A stretch of 64,000 nt of DNA from Bradyrhizobium sp. 149. Lineage in GTDB: Bacteria; Pseudomonadota; Alphaproteobacteria; Rhizobiales; Xanthobacteraceae. The DNA lies in contig NZ_JADPKK010000023.1 of the NCBI RefSeq assembly GCF_023073915.1, positions 744,001-808,000 of the forward strand, written 5' to 3'. The notes beneath the pieces are model-generated. The model was not told the DNA's origin and ran no database searches. It saw only the letters and a program-made list of their open reading frames with translations. Of the stretch, positions 28,577 through 38,321 are shown one piece after another (the stretch's first letter is position 1; the number at the start of each line of letters is the position of its first letter). A program made the translations under genes and the position numbers.

Positions 28577-29650
28577 ATGCCTGCACGACGTCACCTCCTC
28601 GCCACCATCGCGGCGCTTGGGCTGGTCCTTGCGACCTTCGTCCCGAGCCAGGCGCAAACGCTCACGAGCAGGCAAGCGGAAGCGCTTGCTTCCTACGAGC
28701 GTGCGCTCGCCGATTTCAAATCCATCCTTGCCGAGCGGCGCCGCCAGATCGACGCCAAGCAGCCGCTGCCGAACCTGCCGGGACAGGCGCTGTATCTGGC
28801 ACGCGTCGCCGTGATCAGTGCTTACAAGGACCTCACCGACGCCATGCCGTCTCGGATCGGCAGGCCCAACAAGTTCGAGATTCCTCCGGCTTATTTCGAT
28901 GCCGACATCGAGCCGCTGGTCGACGAATATTGAAAGCTCTTCGAGATCATGGAGGCGCCACCGGCCGGCGCGCAGAACTCGGCGACACCGTTCAAGGACG
29001 TGGTCGATCTCACGGTCGCCATCGCGCGCGCCAAGGGGCTTGCGCCGGCTTACGCCGAAGCCGCGGGCCGGATCAGCCTCGGGCTGTTCTTCGCCGAGAC
29101 CAACGGCAAGCAGAACGTCCGCAACGGGCGCTCGAACACCTATATGGGCAGCTTCCAGACCGGCCCGTCCGAAGACCGCAACGGCCGCAGGAAATGGGAC
29201 GCCATCAAGGCAGAGATCGCGGCAGCCGACCCCGAACTGAGCGCGCGCGACGACAAAGAGGAGGCGCGCGCCCGCGGCACCGATTATCGCTTCAATCACT
29301 GGACCAACGTGCGCGATGGCCTGATGAACGCGCATGCGGATGTTTTCCGGGAGATCCCGGCAATCGTGAAGACGCTGCCCGATCCAATCGACCAGATGAA
29401 GCTGTTCGAGCTGATCCAGATCATTCCCACGCCAACGCGGTCGGCGCTCAAGTCCGGCGATCTCCTGAACTACCGGGTGTCCAGCCCGACGATCATGAAG
29501 CACTTGCGCAACAACAGCATCTTCGCATTCGGACAGGCCGACCGGGCACGCACCTCGGCAAGCTTCCGGGAAATCCTTGGCGCGATGTGGCTGTTCAAGC
29601 GGAAATTCGAGAAGGCGATGGCGAAATACGCGGAGATCAAGCCGCGCTGA
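28577..29650 (+). pseudogene. exported hypothetical protein gene interrupted by one in-frame TGA
   Basis: A 358-codon frame with one internal stop, the TGA at 28931-28933 (codon 119). The first part encodes a signal peptide (LLATIAALGLVLATFVPSQAQ) and a helical domain ending DADIEPLVDEY. After the TGA the same frame runs on as KLFEIMEAPPAGAQNSAT to the end at 29650, with no frameshift. Trp at the TGA would give DEYWKLFE, so a single TGG-to-TGA change explains the break. The downstream part could restart at ATG 28949 but would lack the signal. I do not recognise the family. Readthrough or a sequencing error are alternatives. Confidence 0.75.
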
Positions 29651-29788
29651 GGAGCTGGTTGCTCGCCGCCTGGCACACGGGCAAGGGGCGCGGGTTCTCC
29701 GGCTTGTAGCCGTCCGTCAGCGTCTCGCACAAGATCCTACCGTCCGTGGCGACATGGATTCTGCCCCACCACGGGTTCGGAAGGGCTG

Positions 29789-30307
29789 TCAAAGCTGCTT
29801 GGTGAAATGGTAGCGACGAATGCCGCCGCCTACGGTCTTGTTGCTGGCGGCATCGGCAATCTCTTCGCGTATGCTTCGGTATCCCGCGTTTCGATACAGC
29901 GCCAGCGCCTCCTTCTGAAGTTCCGACGTACTCAGCTGCAGTCGCCGCCGATTGCGTCGGCGGCATTCATCCTCCGCGAATGCCAGCATCTTTCGCGCAA
30001 TTCCCCGGCGCCGCAAGCCGGGAGCGACATACATGCGCCGCAACTCCATCGCCTGCGCGCCTGAGGCCTCCAGACCAAACATGCCGACGATCTCGTCGTC
30101 GACGACGGCGACCCAGAATCCGCCGTTCCGACTCGCATAATAATCGGCAATCCGATCAATCTCTTCGGCAAGCGAGTGGACGATGTAGCGTTCGAACGCC
30201 TCCGCCATATGCGCTGGCGCCAATAGACGATTCAGCCGGATGAACAGCTCGCGCACTGCAGCAGCATCGGACGACGCGAAGGCGCGAATTTCGATCTCTT
30301 TTCTCAT
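29789..30307 (-). CDS. GNAT family N-acetyltransferase
   Basis: 172 residues. Central motif ELRRMYVAPGLRRRGIARKML contains the R/Q-x-x-G-x-A acetyl-CoA loop (RRRGIA), followed by a helix and LYRNAGYRSI, the usual C-terminal strand of the fold. Substrate unknown. Start ATG 30307. It lies 16 bases downstream of the binding-protein gene on the same strand and may share its transcript. Confidence 0.9.
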   Translation of the reverse strand: MRKEIEIRAFASSDAAAVRELFIRLNRLLAPAHMAEAFERYIVHSLAEEIDRIADYYASRNGGFWVAVVDDEIVGMFGLEASGAQAMELRRMYVAPGLRRRGIARKMLAFAEDECRRRNRRRLQLSTSELQKEALALYRNAGYRSIREEIADAASNKTVGGGIRRYHFTKQL

Positions 30308-30323
30308 CGAGGCGCCGCCGCCT

Positions 30324-31127
30324 TTACTCCGTCCTTATCGCCGACTCCTTCAGGCCGTTATTGTCATAGGCCTTGCGCAGCGTGCCGTTGGTCGTCGCTT
30401 CCGTCATGAATTTGGTCACGAACGCCAGAGCCTGGCTGTGGCCGAGCGGCACGGCGACTGCGGTCACCGTCTTCTTGAACGTCTCATCCAGCACTCGCGT
30501 GCCCGGGATCTTCTGCGCCATCTTGTTGAGCTGGTCGCGCGACAGTGCGAAGGCGTCGATCTGGCCGCTGCTGAGGAGGCCGAAGATCTCGTCATAGGTC
30601 TGGTAGCCCGTGACTTTCGCATTCTTCAGATGCGCGGCCGCGCCGCGCATGGTCGTCGTGGCGTTGACGGCCGCAACCTTGATGCCGGGCTGATCCAGCG
30701 TAGCGAAATTGGTGACGCTCGAACCGGCCTTGACGATGTAGGTGGCGTCCGCGACCTCGTAGATTGGACCGAACATCATTTTGGTCTCGCGCTCGCGATC
30801 TTTTGGCAGCCAGGTGACGTCCCAACTGCCTTTCGACGCAGCATCCGTGATCTGCCCGGAATTCTGGTGCACGACATATTCGACGGGCACGCCGAGCTGG
30901 GCGGCCATCTCCCTGCCGAGATCGACCGGCACGCCGGCATAACCGGCCTCGGTCTTGGTGGACCAGAACGCGCCGCCCGCCGGGCTGATCGCGATCGCGA
31001 CCCGCAGCTTGCCGGTCGGTGCGATGTCGTCCTTCAGACCGTCGGCTAGCGCGGGCATGGCAACGGCCATTGCGAGAACGAGGCCGGCAAGGACAGACTC
31101 AAGGACCGATTGGAGAGACGTGGGCAT
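30324..31127 (-). CDS. amino-acid-type periplasmic binding protein (orphan)
   Basis: 267 residues. Signal peptide at 1-28 (LAGLVLAMAVAMPALA), then the two-lobed PBPb fold: GKLRVAIAISPAGGAF, VPVDLGREMAAQLGVPVEY, WDVTWLPKDRERE. It should bind a polar amino acid or related acid in the periplasm. No permease or ATPase gene is next to it, so it either serves a distant transporter or acts in sensing, or is a periplasmic enzyme of the same fold. AGGAG stands 8 bases before ATG 31127. Confidence 0.87.
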   Translation of the reverse strand: MPTSLQSVLESVLAGLVLAMAVAMPALADGLKDDIAPTGKLRVAIAISPAGGAFWSTKTEAGYAGVPVDLGREMAAQLGVPVEYVVHQNSGQITDAASKGSWDVTWLPKDRERETKMMFGPIYEVADATYIVKAGSSVTNFATLDQPGIKVAAVNATTTMRGAAAHLKNAKVTGYQTYDEIFGLLSSGQIDAFALSRDQLNKMAQKIPGTRVLDETFKKTVTAVAVPLGHSQALAFVTKFMTEATTNGTLRKAYDNNGLKESAIRTE

Positions 31128-31404
31128 GTCATGATCTCCTGACCTTTTCTTCTTTTATTCTTCTCTTCTTCTCTTGTGCGTCCCGACCGCTCCGCGCGCC
31201 GCCGCTCGGCCTTTGAGATAATTCTGGTCGATCGTGCGCGCAATGAAAAGCGGTTTGTCATAGCAGAACTGCCAAGGGCCACAGCGCGGTCTGCAGTGCA
31301 AGGCCCATTACTGTCACCCGATGACCGCCATGGCTATGGTGTTCCACGGTCGGTCATTTGTTGGTAGCCTCCCGCCCCGACAGACAGCAACCGGGGACCA
31401 CCGA

Positions 31405-32589
31405 ATGACCTGCGCGAATCCCGCACGGCGCAACGGAGCGTGGAGACATGTCGGGCGGGCAATGGCCGCCGCGATCGCCGTGGCCGCGCTCACCGGCTGC
31501 GAGGACAAGAACATTTTCGTCGCCCCGCCGCCGTCCAAGGTGGACGTCGCCGCGCCCGTGCAGCGCCCGGTGAACCGCTATGTCGAGGCCACCGGCAATA
31601 CCGCGCCGATCAAGAATGTCGATCTCGTCGCGCGCGTGCAGGGATTCCTGCAATCGATCGATTACCAGGACGGCACGTTCGTCAAACAGGGCACCCAGCT
31701 GTTCACGATCGAGCCCGAGACCTACAAGCTCAAGCTCGATCAGGCGCAAGCCGCCGAGGCCGGCGCGCAAGCCTCGCTCCGGCAAGCGGAAGCCGACTTC
31801 AAACGGCAGACCGAGCTGGTGCAGCGCCAGGCCGTCTCGCAAGCCACGCTCGACACCTCGACATCGACGCGTGATAACGCGCAGGCCAATCTCCAGCAGG
31901 CCCAGGCCAATACCCGCCTCGCCGAAGTCAATTACGGCTACACCAAGGTGAGCGCACCGTTTGACGGCGTGGTCAGCGCGCATATGGTCTCGATCGGCGA
32001 GCTCGTCGGCGTCGCCTCCCCGACCCAACTCGCCTCCATCGTCGCGATGGACCCGATCTATGTGAACTTCACCGTCAACGAGCAGGACGTCTTGCGCATC
32101 CGCGCCGAAGCCGCCCGCCGCGGGCTGACCGCCTCCGACCTCAAGCAATTTCCGATTCAAGTCGGCCTGCAGACCGAGCCCGGCTATCCGCATGAGGGGC
32201 ATCTCGACTATGTCGCGCCGACCCTCACCCAGTCGACCGGCACGCTCGCGGTGCGCGGCCTCGTGCCCAACGACAAGCGGGTGCTGCTGCCCGGCTATTT
32301 CGTCCGCCTCCGCGTGCCCTTCACCCAGGAGAAGGACGCCCTGCTCGTCCCCGACACCGCGCTCGGCAGCGACCAGGGCGGCCGCTATCTCCTCGTCATC
32401 AACGGCGACAACATTGTCGAGCAGCGCAAGGTGCAGATCGGTCCCGTCGACAACGGCCTGCGCGTGATCGAAAGCGGCTTGAAGCCGGACGACCGCGTGG
32501 TGATCGCAGGGCTGCTGCGGGTAATTCCGGGCCAAAAGATCGACCCGCAGGTGACGAAGATCGAGCAGCCGCAGGCGTCTGCCAAGTAA
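31405..32589 (+). CDS. RND efflux periplasmic adaptor (membrane fusion protein)
   Basis: About 394 residues. A lipobox (VAALTGCED) after a short hydrophobic run predicts a lipoprotein in the inner membrane. Then come the split lipoyl domain (FLQSIDYQDGTFVKQGTQLF and GYTKVSAPFDGVVSAHM), an alpha-hairpin coiled coil rich in Gln and Ala, and a beta-barrel region. It couples the RND pump encoded 24 bases downstream to an outer-membrane channel. ATG 31405 has GGGGA upstream; the frame is open to 31321 but those residues precede the signal awkwardly. Confidence 0.92.
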   Translation: MTCANPARRNGAWRHVGRAMAAAIAVAALTGCEDKNIFVAPPPSKVDVAAPVQRPVNRYVEATGNTAPIKNVDLVARVQGFLQSIDYQDGTFVKQGTQLFTIEPETYKLKLDQAQAAEAGAQASLRQAEADFKRQTELVQRQAVSQATLDTSTSTRDNAQANLQQAQANTRLAEVNYGYTKVSAPFDGVVSAHMVSIGELVGVASPTQLASIVAMDPIYVNFTVNEQDVLRIRAEAARRGLTASDLKQFPIQVGLQTEPGYPHEGHLDYVAPTLTQSTGTLAVRGLVPNDKRVLLPGYFVRLRVPFTQEKDALLVPDTALGSDQGGRYLLVINGDNIVEQRKVQIGPVDNGLRVIESGLKPDDRVVIAGLLRVIPGQKIDPQVTKIEQPQASAK

Positions 32590-32613
32590 GATCTGCAAGC
32601 AGGAGCGCCGGCC

Positions 32614-35600
32614 ATGATCTCAAAATTCTTCATCGAGCGGCCGGTCCTCTCGAACGTCATCGCCCTGCTGATGATCCTGATCGGCGGTGTCGCGCTGTTC
32701 AACCTCGCGATCGCGCAATATCCCGACGTGGTGCCGCCGACCGTGCAGGTCACCACACGCTACCCCGGCGCCAGCGCCAAGACCGTGATCGACACCGTGG
32801 CACTGCCGATCGAGCAGCAGGTCAACGGCGTCGAGGACATGCTCTATATGCAGTCCTACAGCGGCTCCGACGGCACCTATACGCTGACGGTGACGTTCAA
32901 GATCGGCACCGACCTCAACTTCGCTCAGGTGCTGGTGCAGAACCGCGTCTCCAGCGCGCTGTCGCAACTGCCGTCGTCCGTGCAGAACCAGGGCGTCACC
33001 GTCCAGAAGAAATCGACCTCGATCCTGCTGTTCGTGACGCTGACCTCGCCCGACAAGACGTTCGACAGCCTTTATCTCAGCAACTACGCCACCATCAACC
33101 TCCGCGACGAACTCTCGCGCCTGCCCGGCGTCGGCAACGTCACCGTATTCGGCGCCGGCCAGTATTCGATGCGGGTGTGGCTCGATCCAAGCAAGCTGCA
33201 GGTCCGTGGCCTGATACCGCAGGACGTCATCCAGGCGATCCAGCAGCAGAGCCAGCAGGTCTCGGCCGGCCAAGTCGGCGCACCGCCGACACCGTCTGGA
33301 CAGGCGTTCCAGTACACCCTCAACGTCAACGGCAGGCTCGACGACACCGCCGAGTTCGAGAACATCATCGTCAAATCGGGCACCAGCGGCGACGTCACGC
33401 GGGTGCGCGACGTCGGCTGGGTCGAGCTCGGCGCGCAGACCTATAGCCAGATCTTCTCGCTGAACAAGCAGCCGGCCACCGGCATCGGCGTGTTCCAGTC
33501 GCCCGGCGCCAATGCGCTCCAGGTCGAGCAGGCGGTCGAGAAGAAGATGGCGGAGCTCGCAAAGGCCTTCCCGAAAGGCATGACGTACGACACGCCGTTC
33601 GACACCACCAAATTCGTGCAAGCCTCGGTGCACGAGGTCTACATGACCCTGATCGAGGCCGGCCTCCTGGTGCTGGTCGTGATCCTCGTTTTCCTGCAGG
33701 ACTGGCGCGCGATGCTGGTGCCGGCAACCACGGTGCCGGTCACCATCATCGGCGCCTTCGCCGCCATGGCCGCGCTCGGTTTCACCATCAACATGTCCAC
33801 CTTGTTCGCGATCGTGCTTGCGATCGGCATCGTCGTCGACGACGCCATCGTCGTGGTCGAAGGCGCCGCGCACAACCTCGAGCAGGGCATGAACGGCCAC
33901 GACGCCGCGATCAAGGCGATGGACCAGCTGTTCGCGCCGATCGTCGGCATCACGCTGGTGCTGATCTCGGTGTTCTTGCCGGCCTCGTTCCTCGCAGGCC
34001 TCACGGGGCGGATCTATTCGCAATTCGCACTGGTGATCGCGGCAACCGCACTTTTGTCCGCCATCAACGCGGCGACGCTGAAGCCGACGCAATGTGCGCT
34101 CCGGCTGCGGCCGACCGTACCGCCCGCGCAGCGCAATTTTTTCTACCGGGGCTTCAACGCGGTCTATGACCGCGTCGAGCGTGGTTACACGCGGCTCATC
34201 GGCGTGCTGTGCAGGAACAGCACGATCTCGGTCGCATTCGCGCTGGTGCTGATCGGGGTCGGCGGCTACGGCCTGTCGCGGGTGCCGACCGGCTTCCTGC
34301 CGATCGAGGACCAGGGCTATCTGATCGCCGCCGTGCAACTGCCCGACGGCGCCGCGCTGGAGCGGACCCAGAAGGTGCTCGACAGAGCGGCCGAACTGAT
34401 CAAGGACACGCCCGGAGTCCAGCAGGTCATCACCATCGCCGGCATCTCTGCGCTCGACAACAGCGCCAGCCTTGCCAATGCCGGCGTCGCCTACATCATC
34501 CTGAAGGACTGGGACGCGCGCAAAGGACCGGGCGAGGATCTGCGCTCGCTGGTCTACGGGCTGAACGACAAGCTCGCGGCCATCATGGAAGCGCGCACGC
34601 TGGTGCTGCCGCCGCCGCCGATCCAGGGCATCGGCAACGCGGCCGGCTTCTCGATGCAGGTCGAGCTGCGCGACGGCAACAGCGATTTCGCGAAGCTCCA
34701 GGCCATCACGGGTGCGATGGTCAGCAACGGCCAGAGCCAGAGCGCGCTGCAGCGCGTCCAGTCCTCGTTCCGCTCCTCGGTGCCGCAATTCAGCGTCGAG
34801 ATCGACCGCATCAAGACCCAGACCCTGCACGTCACGACGGACCAGGTGTTCGCGGCCCTATCGACCTATCTCGGCTCGTCCTATGTCAACCAGTTCAACA
34901 AGTTCGGCCGCGTGTTCCAGGTCTACACGCAAGCCGATCCCGCCTTCCGCGTCACCGAGCGCGACATCGCCAACATGATGGTGCGCAACTCGAACGGCGA
35001 CATGATCCCGATCGGCACCGTCGCCACGATCACGCCGGCCACCGGCCCGTCACTGATCAGCCTCTACAATCTCTATCCGTCCTCGACCGTCATCGGCCTG
35101 CCGGCGCAGGGCTACTCCTCCGGCCAGTCGCTGAAGCTGATGGAGGAGATCGCGGACAAGACGCTGCCGCCGGGCACCGGCTACGAATGGACCGCGATGT
35201 CCTATCAGGAGAAGGCGGTCTCCAACCAGATCTACTGGGTGTTCGGGCTCGCCATGCTGCTGGTCTATCTCGTGCTCGCCGGCCAGTACGAGAGCTGGTA
35301 TGCGCCGATCTCGGTGATCCTGGCTGTGCCGCTCTCGCTGCTCGGGCCGATGCTGATCCTCAACGGCCTCAAGATCGACAACAATCTCTACTGCCAGATC
35401 GGCCTGATCCTCCTGATCGCGCTGTCGGCCAAGAACGCCATCCTGATCGTCGAGGTCGGGCTCGAGCTGCACGGCCGCGAGGGCAAGCCGGTGCTGGAAT
35501 CCGCGATCGAAGCTGCGCGCGCCCGCTTCCGCCCGATCCTGATGACGTCGTTCGCCTTCATCCTCGGCGTGGTGCCGCTGGTGATCGCGACCGGCGCCGG

Positions 35601-35766
35601 CGCCAGCGCGCGCAAGTCGATCGGCATCACGGTATTCTCGGGCATGCTGGCCTCGACCTGCCTCGCGGTGCTGTTCGTGCCGGCGTTCTTCGTGGTGGTG
35701 CAGCGCTTCGAGAACTGGCGTGCGTCGAAGAAGACGCCGAAGGCAGTGGCGGAGGTGAAGACCTAA
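32614..35766 (+). CDS. RND multidrug efflux transporter, HAE1 family
   Basis: 1050 residues, full length. Begins MISKFFIERPVLSNVIALLM, as AcrB/MexB homologues do. The proton-relay pair Asp-Asp is in IGIVVDDAIVVVE in helix 4, and ISVFLPASFLAGLTGRIYSQF follows. Twelve membrane helices with two large periplasmic loops are expected. With the adaptor at 31405 it forms an inner-membrane drug/proton antiporter; no outer-membrane factor gene or local repressor is adjacent, so a TolC-like channel elsewhere must be used. Substrate range unknown. Confidence 0.95.
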   Translation: MISKFFIERPVLSNVIALLMILIGGVALFNLAIAQYPDVVPPTVQVTTRYPGASAKTVIDTVALPIEQQVNGVEDMLYMQSYSGSDGTYTLTVTFKIGTDLNFAQVLVQNRVSSALSQLPSSVQNQGVTVQKKSTSILLFVTLTSPDKTFDSLYLSNYATINLRDELSRLPGVGNVTVFGAGQYSMRVWLDPSKLQVRGLIPQDVIQAIQQQSQQVSAGQVGAPPTPSGQAFQYTLNVNGRLDDTAEFENIIVKSGTSGDVTRVRDVGWVELGAQTYSQIFSLNKQPATGIGVFQSPGANALQVEQAVEKKMAELAKAFPKGMTYDTPFDTTKFVQASVHEVYMTLIEAGLLVLVVILVFLQDWRAMLVPATTVPVTIIGAFAAMAALGFTINMSTLFAIVLAIGIVVDDAIVVVEGAAHNLEQGMNGHDAAIKAMDQLFAPIVGITLVLISVFLPASFLAGLTGRIYSQFALVIAATALLSAINAATLKPTQCALRLRPTVPPAQRNFFYRGFNAVYDRVERGYTRLIGVLCRNSTISVAFALVLIGVGGYGLSRVPTGFLPIEDQGYLIAAVQLPDGAALERTQKVLDRAAELIKDTPGVQQVITIAGISALDNSASLANAGVAYIILKDWDARKGPGEDLRSLVYGLNDKLAAIMEARTLVLPPPPIQGIGNAAGFSMQVELRDGNSDFAKLQAITGAMVSNGQSQSALQRVQSSFRSSVPQFSVEIDRIKTQTLHVTTDQVFAALSTYLGSSYVNQFNKFGRVFQVYTQADPAFRVTERDIANMMVRNSNGDMIPIGTVATITPATGPSLISLYNLYPSSTVIGLPAQGYSSGQSLKLMEEIADKTLPPGTGYEWTAMSYQEKAVSNQIYWVFGLAMLLVYLVLAGQYESWYAPISVILAVPLSLLGPMLILNGLKIDNNLYCQIGLILLIALSAKNAILIVEVGLELHGREGKPVLESAIEAARARFRPILMTSFAFILGVVPLVIATGAGASARKSIGITVFSGMLASTCLAVLFVPAFFVVVQRFENWRASKKTPKAVAEVKT

Positions 35767-35820
35767 AAGCGCGAAAACAACCCCATGCACAGTAGAGATG
35801 GGATTGAGAAGCTTGGGAAA

Positions 35821-35837
35821 TTTCGGCCTTGCCGAAA
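35821..35837 (+). terminator. hairpin after the RND pump gene
   Basis: TTTCGGC (35821-35827) and GCCGAAA (35831-35837) pair around a 3-base loop, 54 bases after the stop. It lacks a T-run. It is the best terminator candidate in the spacer 35767-36015, which also carries a dispersed palindrome. Confidence 0.45.
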
Positions 35838-35915
35838 CGGCTTGCACCGTCGGGCAAAACACCTGCATAGTGGCATCATCGGGTGGCATGCGTGACGTGC
35901 CGCGGTGCCCTCCCT

Positions 35916-35995
35916 GTCATTGCGAGCGCAGCGAAGCAATCCAGAGTCCCTCCGCAAAAAGGATTCTGGATTGCTTCGCTTCGCTTGCAATGACG
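35916..35995. repeat. dispersed CGTCATTGCGAG palindrome, copy 3 (A/A arms)
   Basis: Opens GTCATTGCGAGCGCAGCG and closes TTCGCTTGCAATGACG, between the convergent RND and MFS genes. Confidence 0.82.
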
Positions 35996-36015
35996 AAGGA
36001 GAAGCGCGACTCCCC

Positions 36016-37188
36016 TCAAACCGCGTGCGGCGTCCTGATCTCGCGCGGGAGAATGATCGCCGCTGCGATCGCGAGCAGACAGAGTGCTGCGAAGGCGTGC
36101 AGCATGGTGACGAAGCCGCCCTGCTCGTAGAGCCAGGCGACCAGGCCGACCGAGGCACCGGCGGCGGTGAAGCCGATGAAATAGCGCACGGCATAGGCGC
36201 GCGAGCGCCATTCCTCGCTGGTGTATTTACCGACCATGGCGTCGTTGACCGTGACCTGCCCGAACGCGCCCATGACGATACCGATCGAGACCAGGATCAG
36301 CGGCAAATTGGACAGGCTCGCGGCGAGATACAGGAACGGCGCCAGCATGAAGGACAGCGGCAGCGCCACGGTCTTCAGCGAATAGCTGTCGAGCAGCCGC
36401 CCGATCGTGTACTGCGTCATCGCGCCGAACACGTAGACGCAAGCGGCGATGACGCCAAGCAGCGCCGGGCTTTTGGTGAGATCGGCAAGCCGCTCGGCAA
36501 ACAGTTTTGGCAGCGCGACGGTGACGGCATTGAACGTGGTGGAAATCGCGATCACCACGATCAGCAGCGACAGGATCACGCGCCACATGTCCTGCTTGGC
36601 CACGCGCGCCTGCGCCGCCGCCTGCTTCGAGCCCTTGCGGTCCTCGTGCACGACCATCATAGCGAACGCGATGCCGATCAGGATGGTGACGATGCCCGGG
36701 ACGATGAAGGCAAAACGCCAGCCGAGATATTGGCCGATCACGCCGGAGACCAGCGCCGACGAGGCGACGCCGAGATTGCCCCAGACGCCGTTCAACCCCA
36801 TCTCGCGGCCGAGCTTGTCCGCGTAAGACACGATCATCGCGGTGCCGACGGGATGATAGATCGAGGCGAAAATGCCGATCGCGAACAGCGCGGTGCCGAG
36901 CTGCGCCGGGGTCTGCACGAAGCCGACCGAGATCATGGAGGCGCCGATGCCGACGAAGAAGATCAGCATCATGTGGCGGCGGCTCCAGCGGTCGCCGAGC
37001 CAGCCGGTGAGCAGCGAGCCCGCGCCGAAGGCGACGAAGCCTGGTGTCGCGTAGGGCAGGAGTTCCGAATAGGCCATGCCGAGCGCCGGCCCCATGATGA
37101 TCACGGCGGCGGCGAAGATCAGCATCGCATAATGGTCGATGAAATGGCCTGCGTTGACGAAGCTGATCACCCGGCTGGGGCTGTTCAT
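36016..37188 (-). CDS. MFS transporter (fosmidomycin-resistance/Fsr-like)
   Basis: 390 residues with 12 predicted membrane helices. N-terminal GHFIDHYAMLIFAAAVI and the loop motif GWLGDRWSRRHMM (MFS signature A) are clear; the NAGHFIDHY start resembles Fsr-type exporters. Likely a drug or metabolite exporter in the inner membrane. GGAGAGG lies upstream of ATG 37188. Divergent from the AraC regulator at 37239, only 50 bases away, so that regulator probably controls it. Confidence 0.9.
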   Translation of the reverse strand: MNSPSRVISFVNAGHFIDHYAMLIFAAAVIIMGPALGMAYSELLPYATPGFVAFGAGSLLTGWLGDRWSRRHMMLIFFVGIGASMISVGFVQTPAQLGTALFAIGIFASIYHPVGTAMIVSYADKLGREMGLNGVWGNLGVASSALVSGVIGQYLGWRFAFIVPGIVTILIGIAFAMMVVHEDRKGSKQAAAQARVAKQDMWRVILSLLIVVIAISTTFNAVTVALPKLFAERLADLTKSPALLGVIAACVYVFGAMTQYTIGRLLDSYSLKTVALPLSFMLAPFLYLAASLSNLPLILVSIGIVMGAFGQVTVNDAMVGKYTSEEWRSRAYAVRYFIGFTAAGASVGLVAWLYEQGGFVTMLHAFAALCLLAIAAAIILPREIRTPHAV

Positions 37189-37238
37189 GCGAATCCTCTC
37201 CTGCTCGGAAATGAGTTATATGTCGGACCCATGACGGG

Positions 37239-38048
37239 ATGCTGCCAATGACTGTCGTCGAGACGCCAATCCTCCGAGCGGTCCGAAGCAACCACCGCTC
37301 GCCCGCGGGCGTTCACCTGGTCGCCCGCGATTATCCCAAGGGCATGCGGATCGATCCGCATATGCACCGCGAGGCACAGCTGATCTATGCCGCCAAGGGC
37401 ACCATGCAGGTGACGACGCCCGGCGGGCGCTGGCTGGTGCCTCCGGACCGGGCGGTATGGGTCCCGGCCGGGCTCGAACACGCCATCGACCTGCTCGCCG
37501 ACATCGAGATGCGCACGCTCTATTTCGACCTGTCCTGGCTGAAACGCGAGCAGCGCCATGAGGGACTGACCAAGGAATTCGTGGTGCGGGTGTCGCCGCT
37601 GCTGAATCAGGCGATCCTCGCATTGTTCGACGCCCGCAATACCGAGGAGCGAACCGATCTGCTGGTTCGCCTGGTGATGCTGGAATTGGTCCAGGCCGAG
37701 GATTCCGCGACCTTCGTGCCGCTGCCGCACGAGCCGCGCTGCCGGCGCGCGGCCATGATCGTGCTCGACGATCCCACCGGCCTGCACGACATCGACGCGC
37801 TGGCGCGCGAGGTCGGAACCTCCGCGCGCACGCTGTCGCGGCTGTTTTCGACAGAGACGCAGCTGAGCTTCAAGAGCTGGTGCCAGCGCGCAAGAATTGC
37901 GGCGGCGATCCAGCGCTTGTCCACGGATGGCAATGTGTCGGTGAAGCAGCTCGCGACCCAGCTCGGCTATGCCAGCGTGCCGGCGTTCTCGGCCGCGTTC
38001 CGTCAGGTGACGGGACGGACGCCAACGCAGTTTGCGGGGAAAGGGTGA
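37239..38048 (+). CDS. AraC family regulator with cupin sensor domain
   Basis: 269 residues. The N-terminal AraC-binding cupin has HMHREAQLIYAAKGTMQV and WVPAGLEHAI; the C-terminal DNA-binding domain has IDALAREVGTSARTLSRLF and VKQLATQLGYASVPAFSAAF. It probably senses a small molecule and regulates the divergent MFS exporter across a 50-base shared promoter. The start is ATG 37239 or ATG 37248; GACGGG precedes the first. Confidence 0.88.
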   Translation: MLPMTVVETPILRAVRSNHRSPAGVHLVARDYPKGMRIDPHMHREAQLIYAAKGTMQVTTPGGRWLVPPDRAVWVPAGLEHAIDLLADIEMRTLYFDLSWLKREQRHEGLTKEFVVRVSPLLNQAILALFDARNTEERTDLLVRLVMLELVQAEDSATFVPLPHEPRCRRAAMIVLDDPTGLHDIDALAREVGTSARTLSRLFSTETQLSFKSWCQRARIAAAIQRLSTDGNVSVKQLATQLGYASVPAFSAAFRQVTGRTPTQFAGKG

Positions 38049-38059
38049 TGGCCGGCCTC

Positions 38060-38140
38060 GTCATTGCGAGCGCAGCGAAGCAATCCAGAATCTTTCCGCG
38101 GCAACAGTCTGGATTGCTTCGCTGCGCTCGCAATGACGGC
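38060..38140. repeat. dispersed CGTCATTGCGAG palindrome, copy 4 (A/A arms)
   Basis: Opens CGTCATTGCGAGCGCAGCG and closes CGCTGCGCTCGCAATGACGG. It begins 12 bases after the AraC stop and may double as its terminator. Confidence 0.85.
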
Positions 38141-38321
38141 GTGTGAGGCGGCCGCTTCATTCTCGAAAGGCTCTATACACGGTCGAGCCGGCGGCATGAC
38201 GGCGTTCCTGAGATGCATGGCCCGGCTAAACTTGCCCCATTCCCGCGCTTGATTGTGATCGGATTCCACTTAAATCCATTGTAAGCTTGCCGCACCGCAC
38301 AAACCTGACACGAAAGCCCAG

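Noticed and set aside
28931-28933. Selenocysteine at the TGA of the exported-protein gene
   Set aside because: No SECIS-like hairpin directly after the codon and the context suits Trp; nothing else in the window suggests selenoprotein synthesis.
29637-29790. Possible short minus-strand coding remnant (RIHVATDGRILCETLTDG, then PENPRPLPVC)
   Set aside because: The peptide looks protein-like, but it has only a TTG start overlapping the acetyltransferase stop and no ribosome-binding site. Too weak to call a gene.
32620-34830. Very long minus-strand open frame across the RND pump gene
   Set aside because: High third-position GC opens the opposite frame; the plus-strand protein is unmistakable. 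The same applies to long frames at 7376-8554 (+), 19393-21159 (+), 50260-52107 (-) and 52104-53930 (-).
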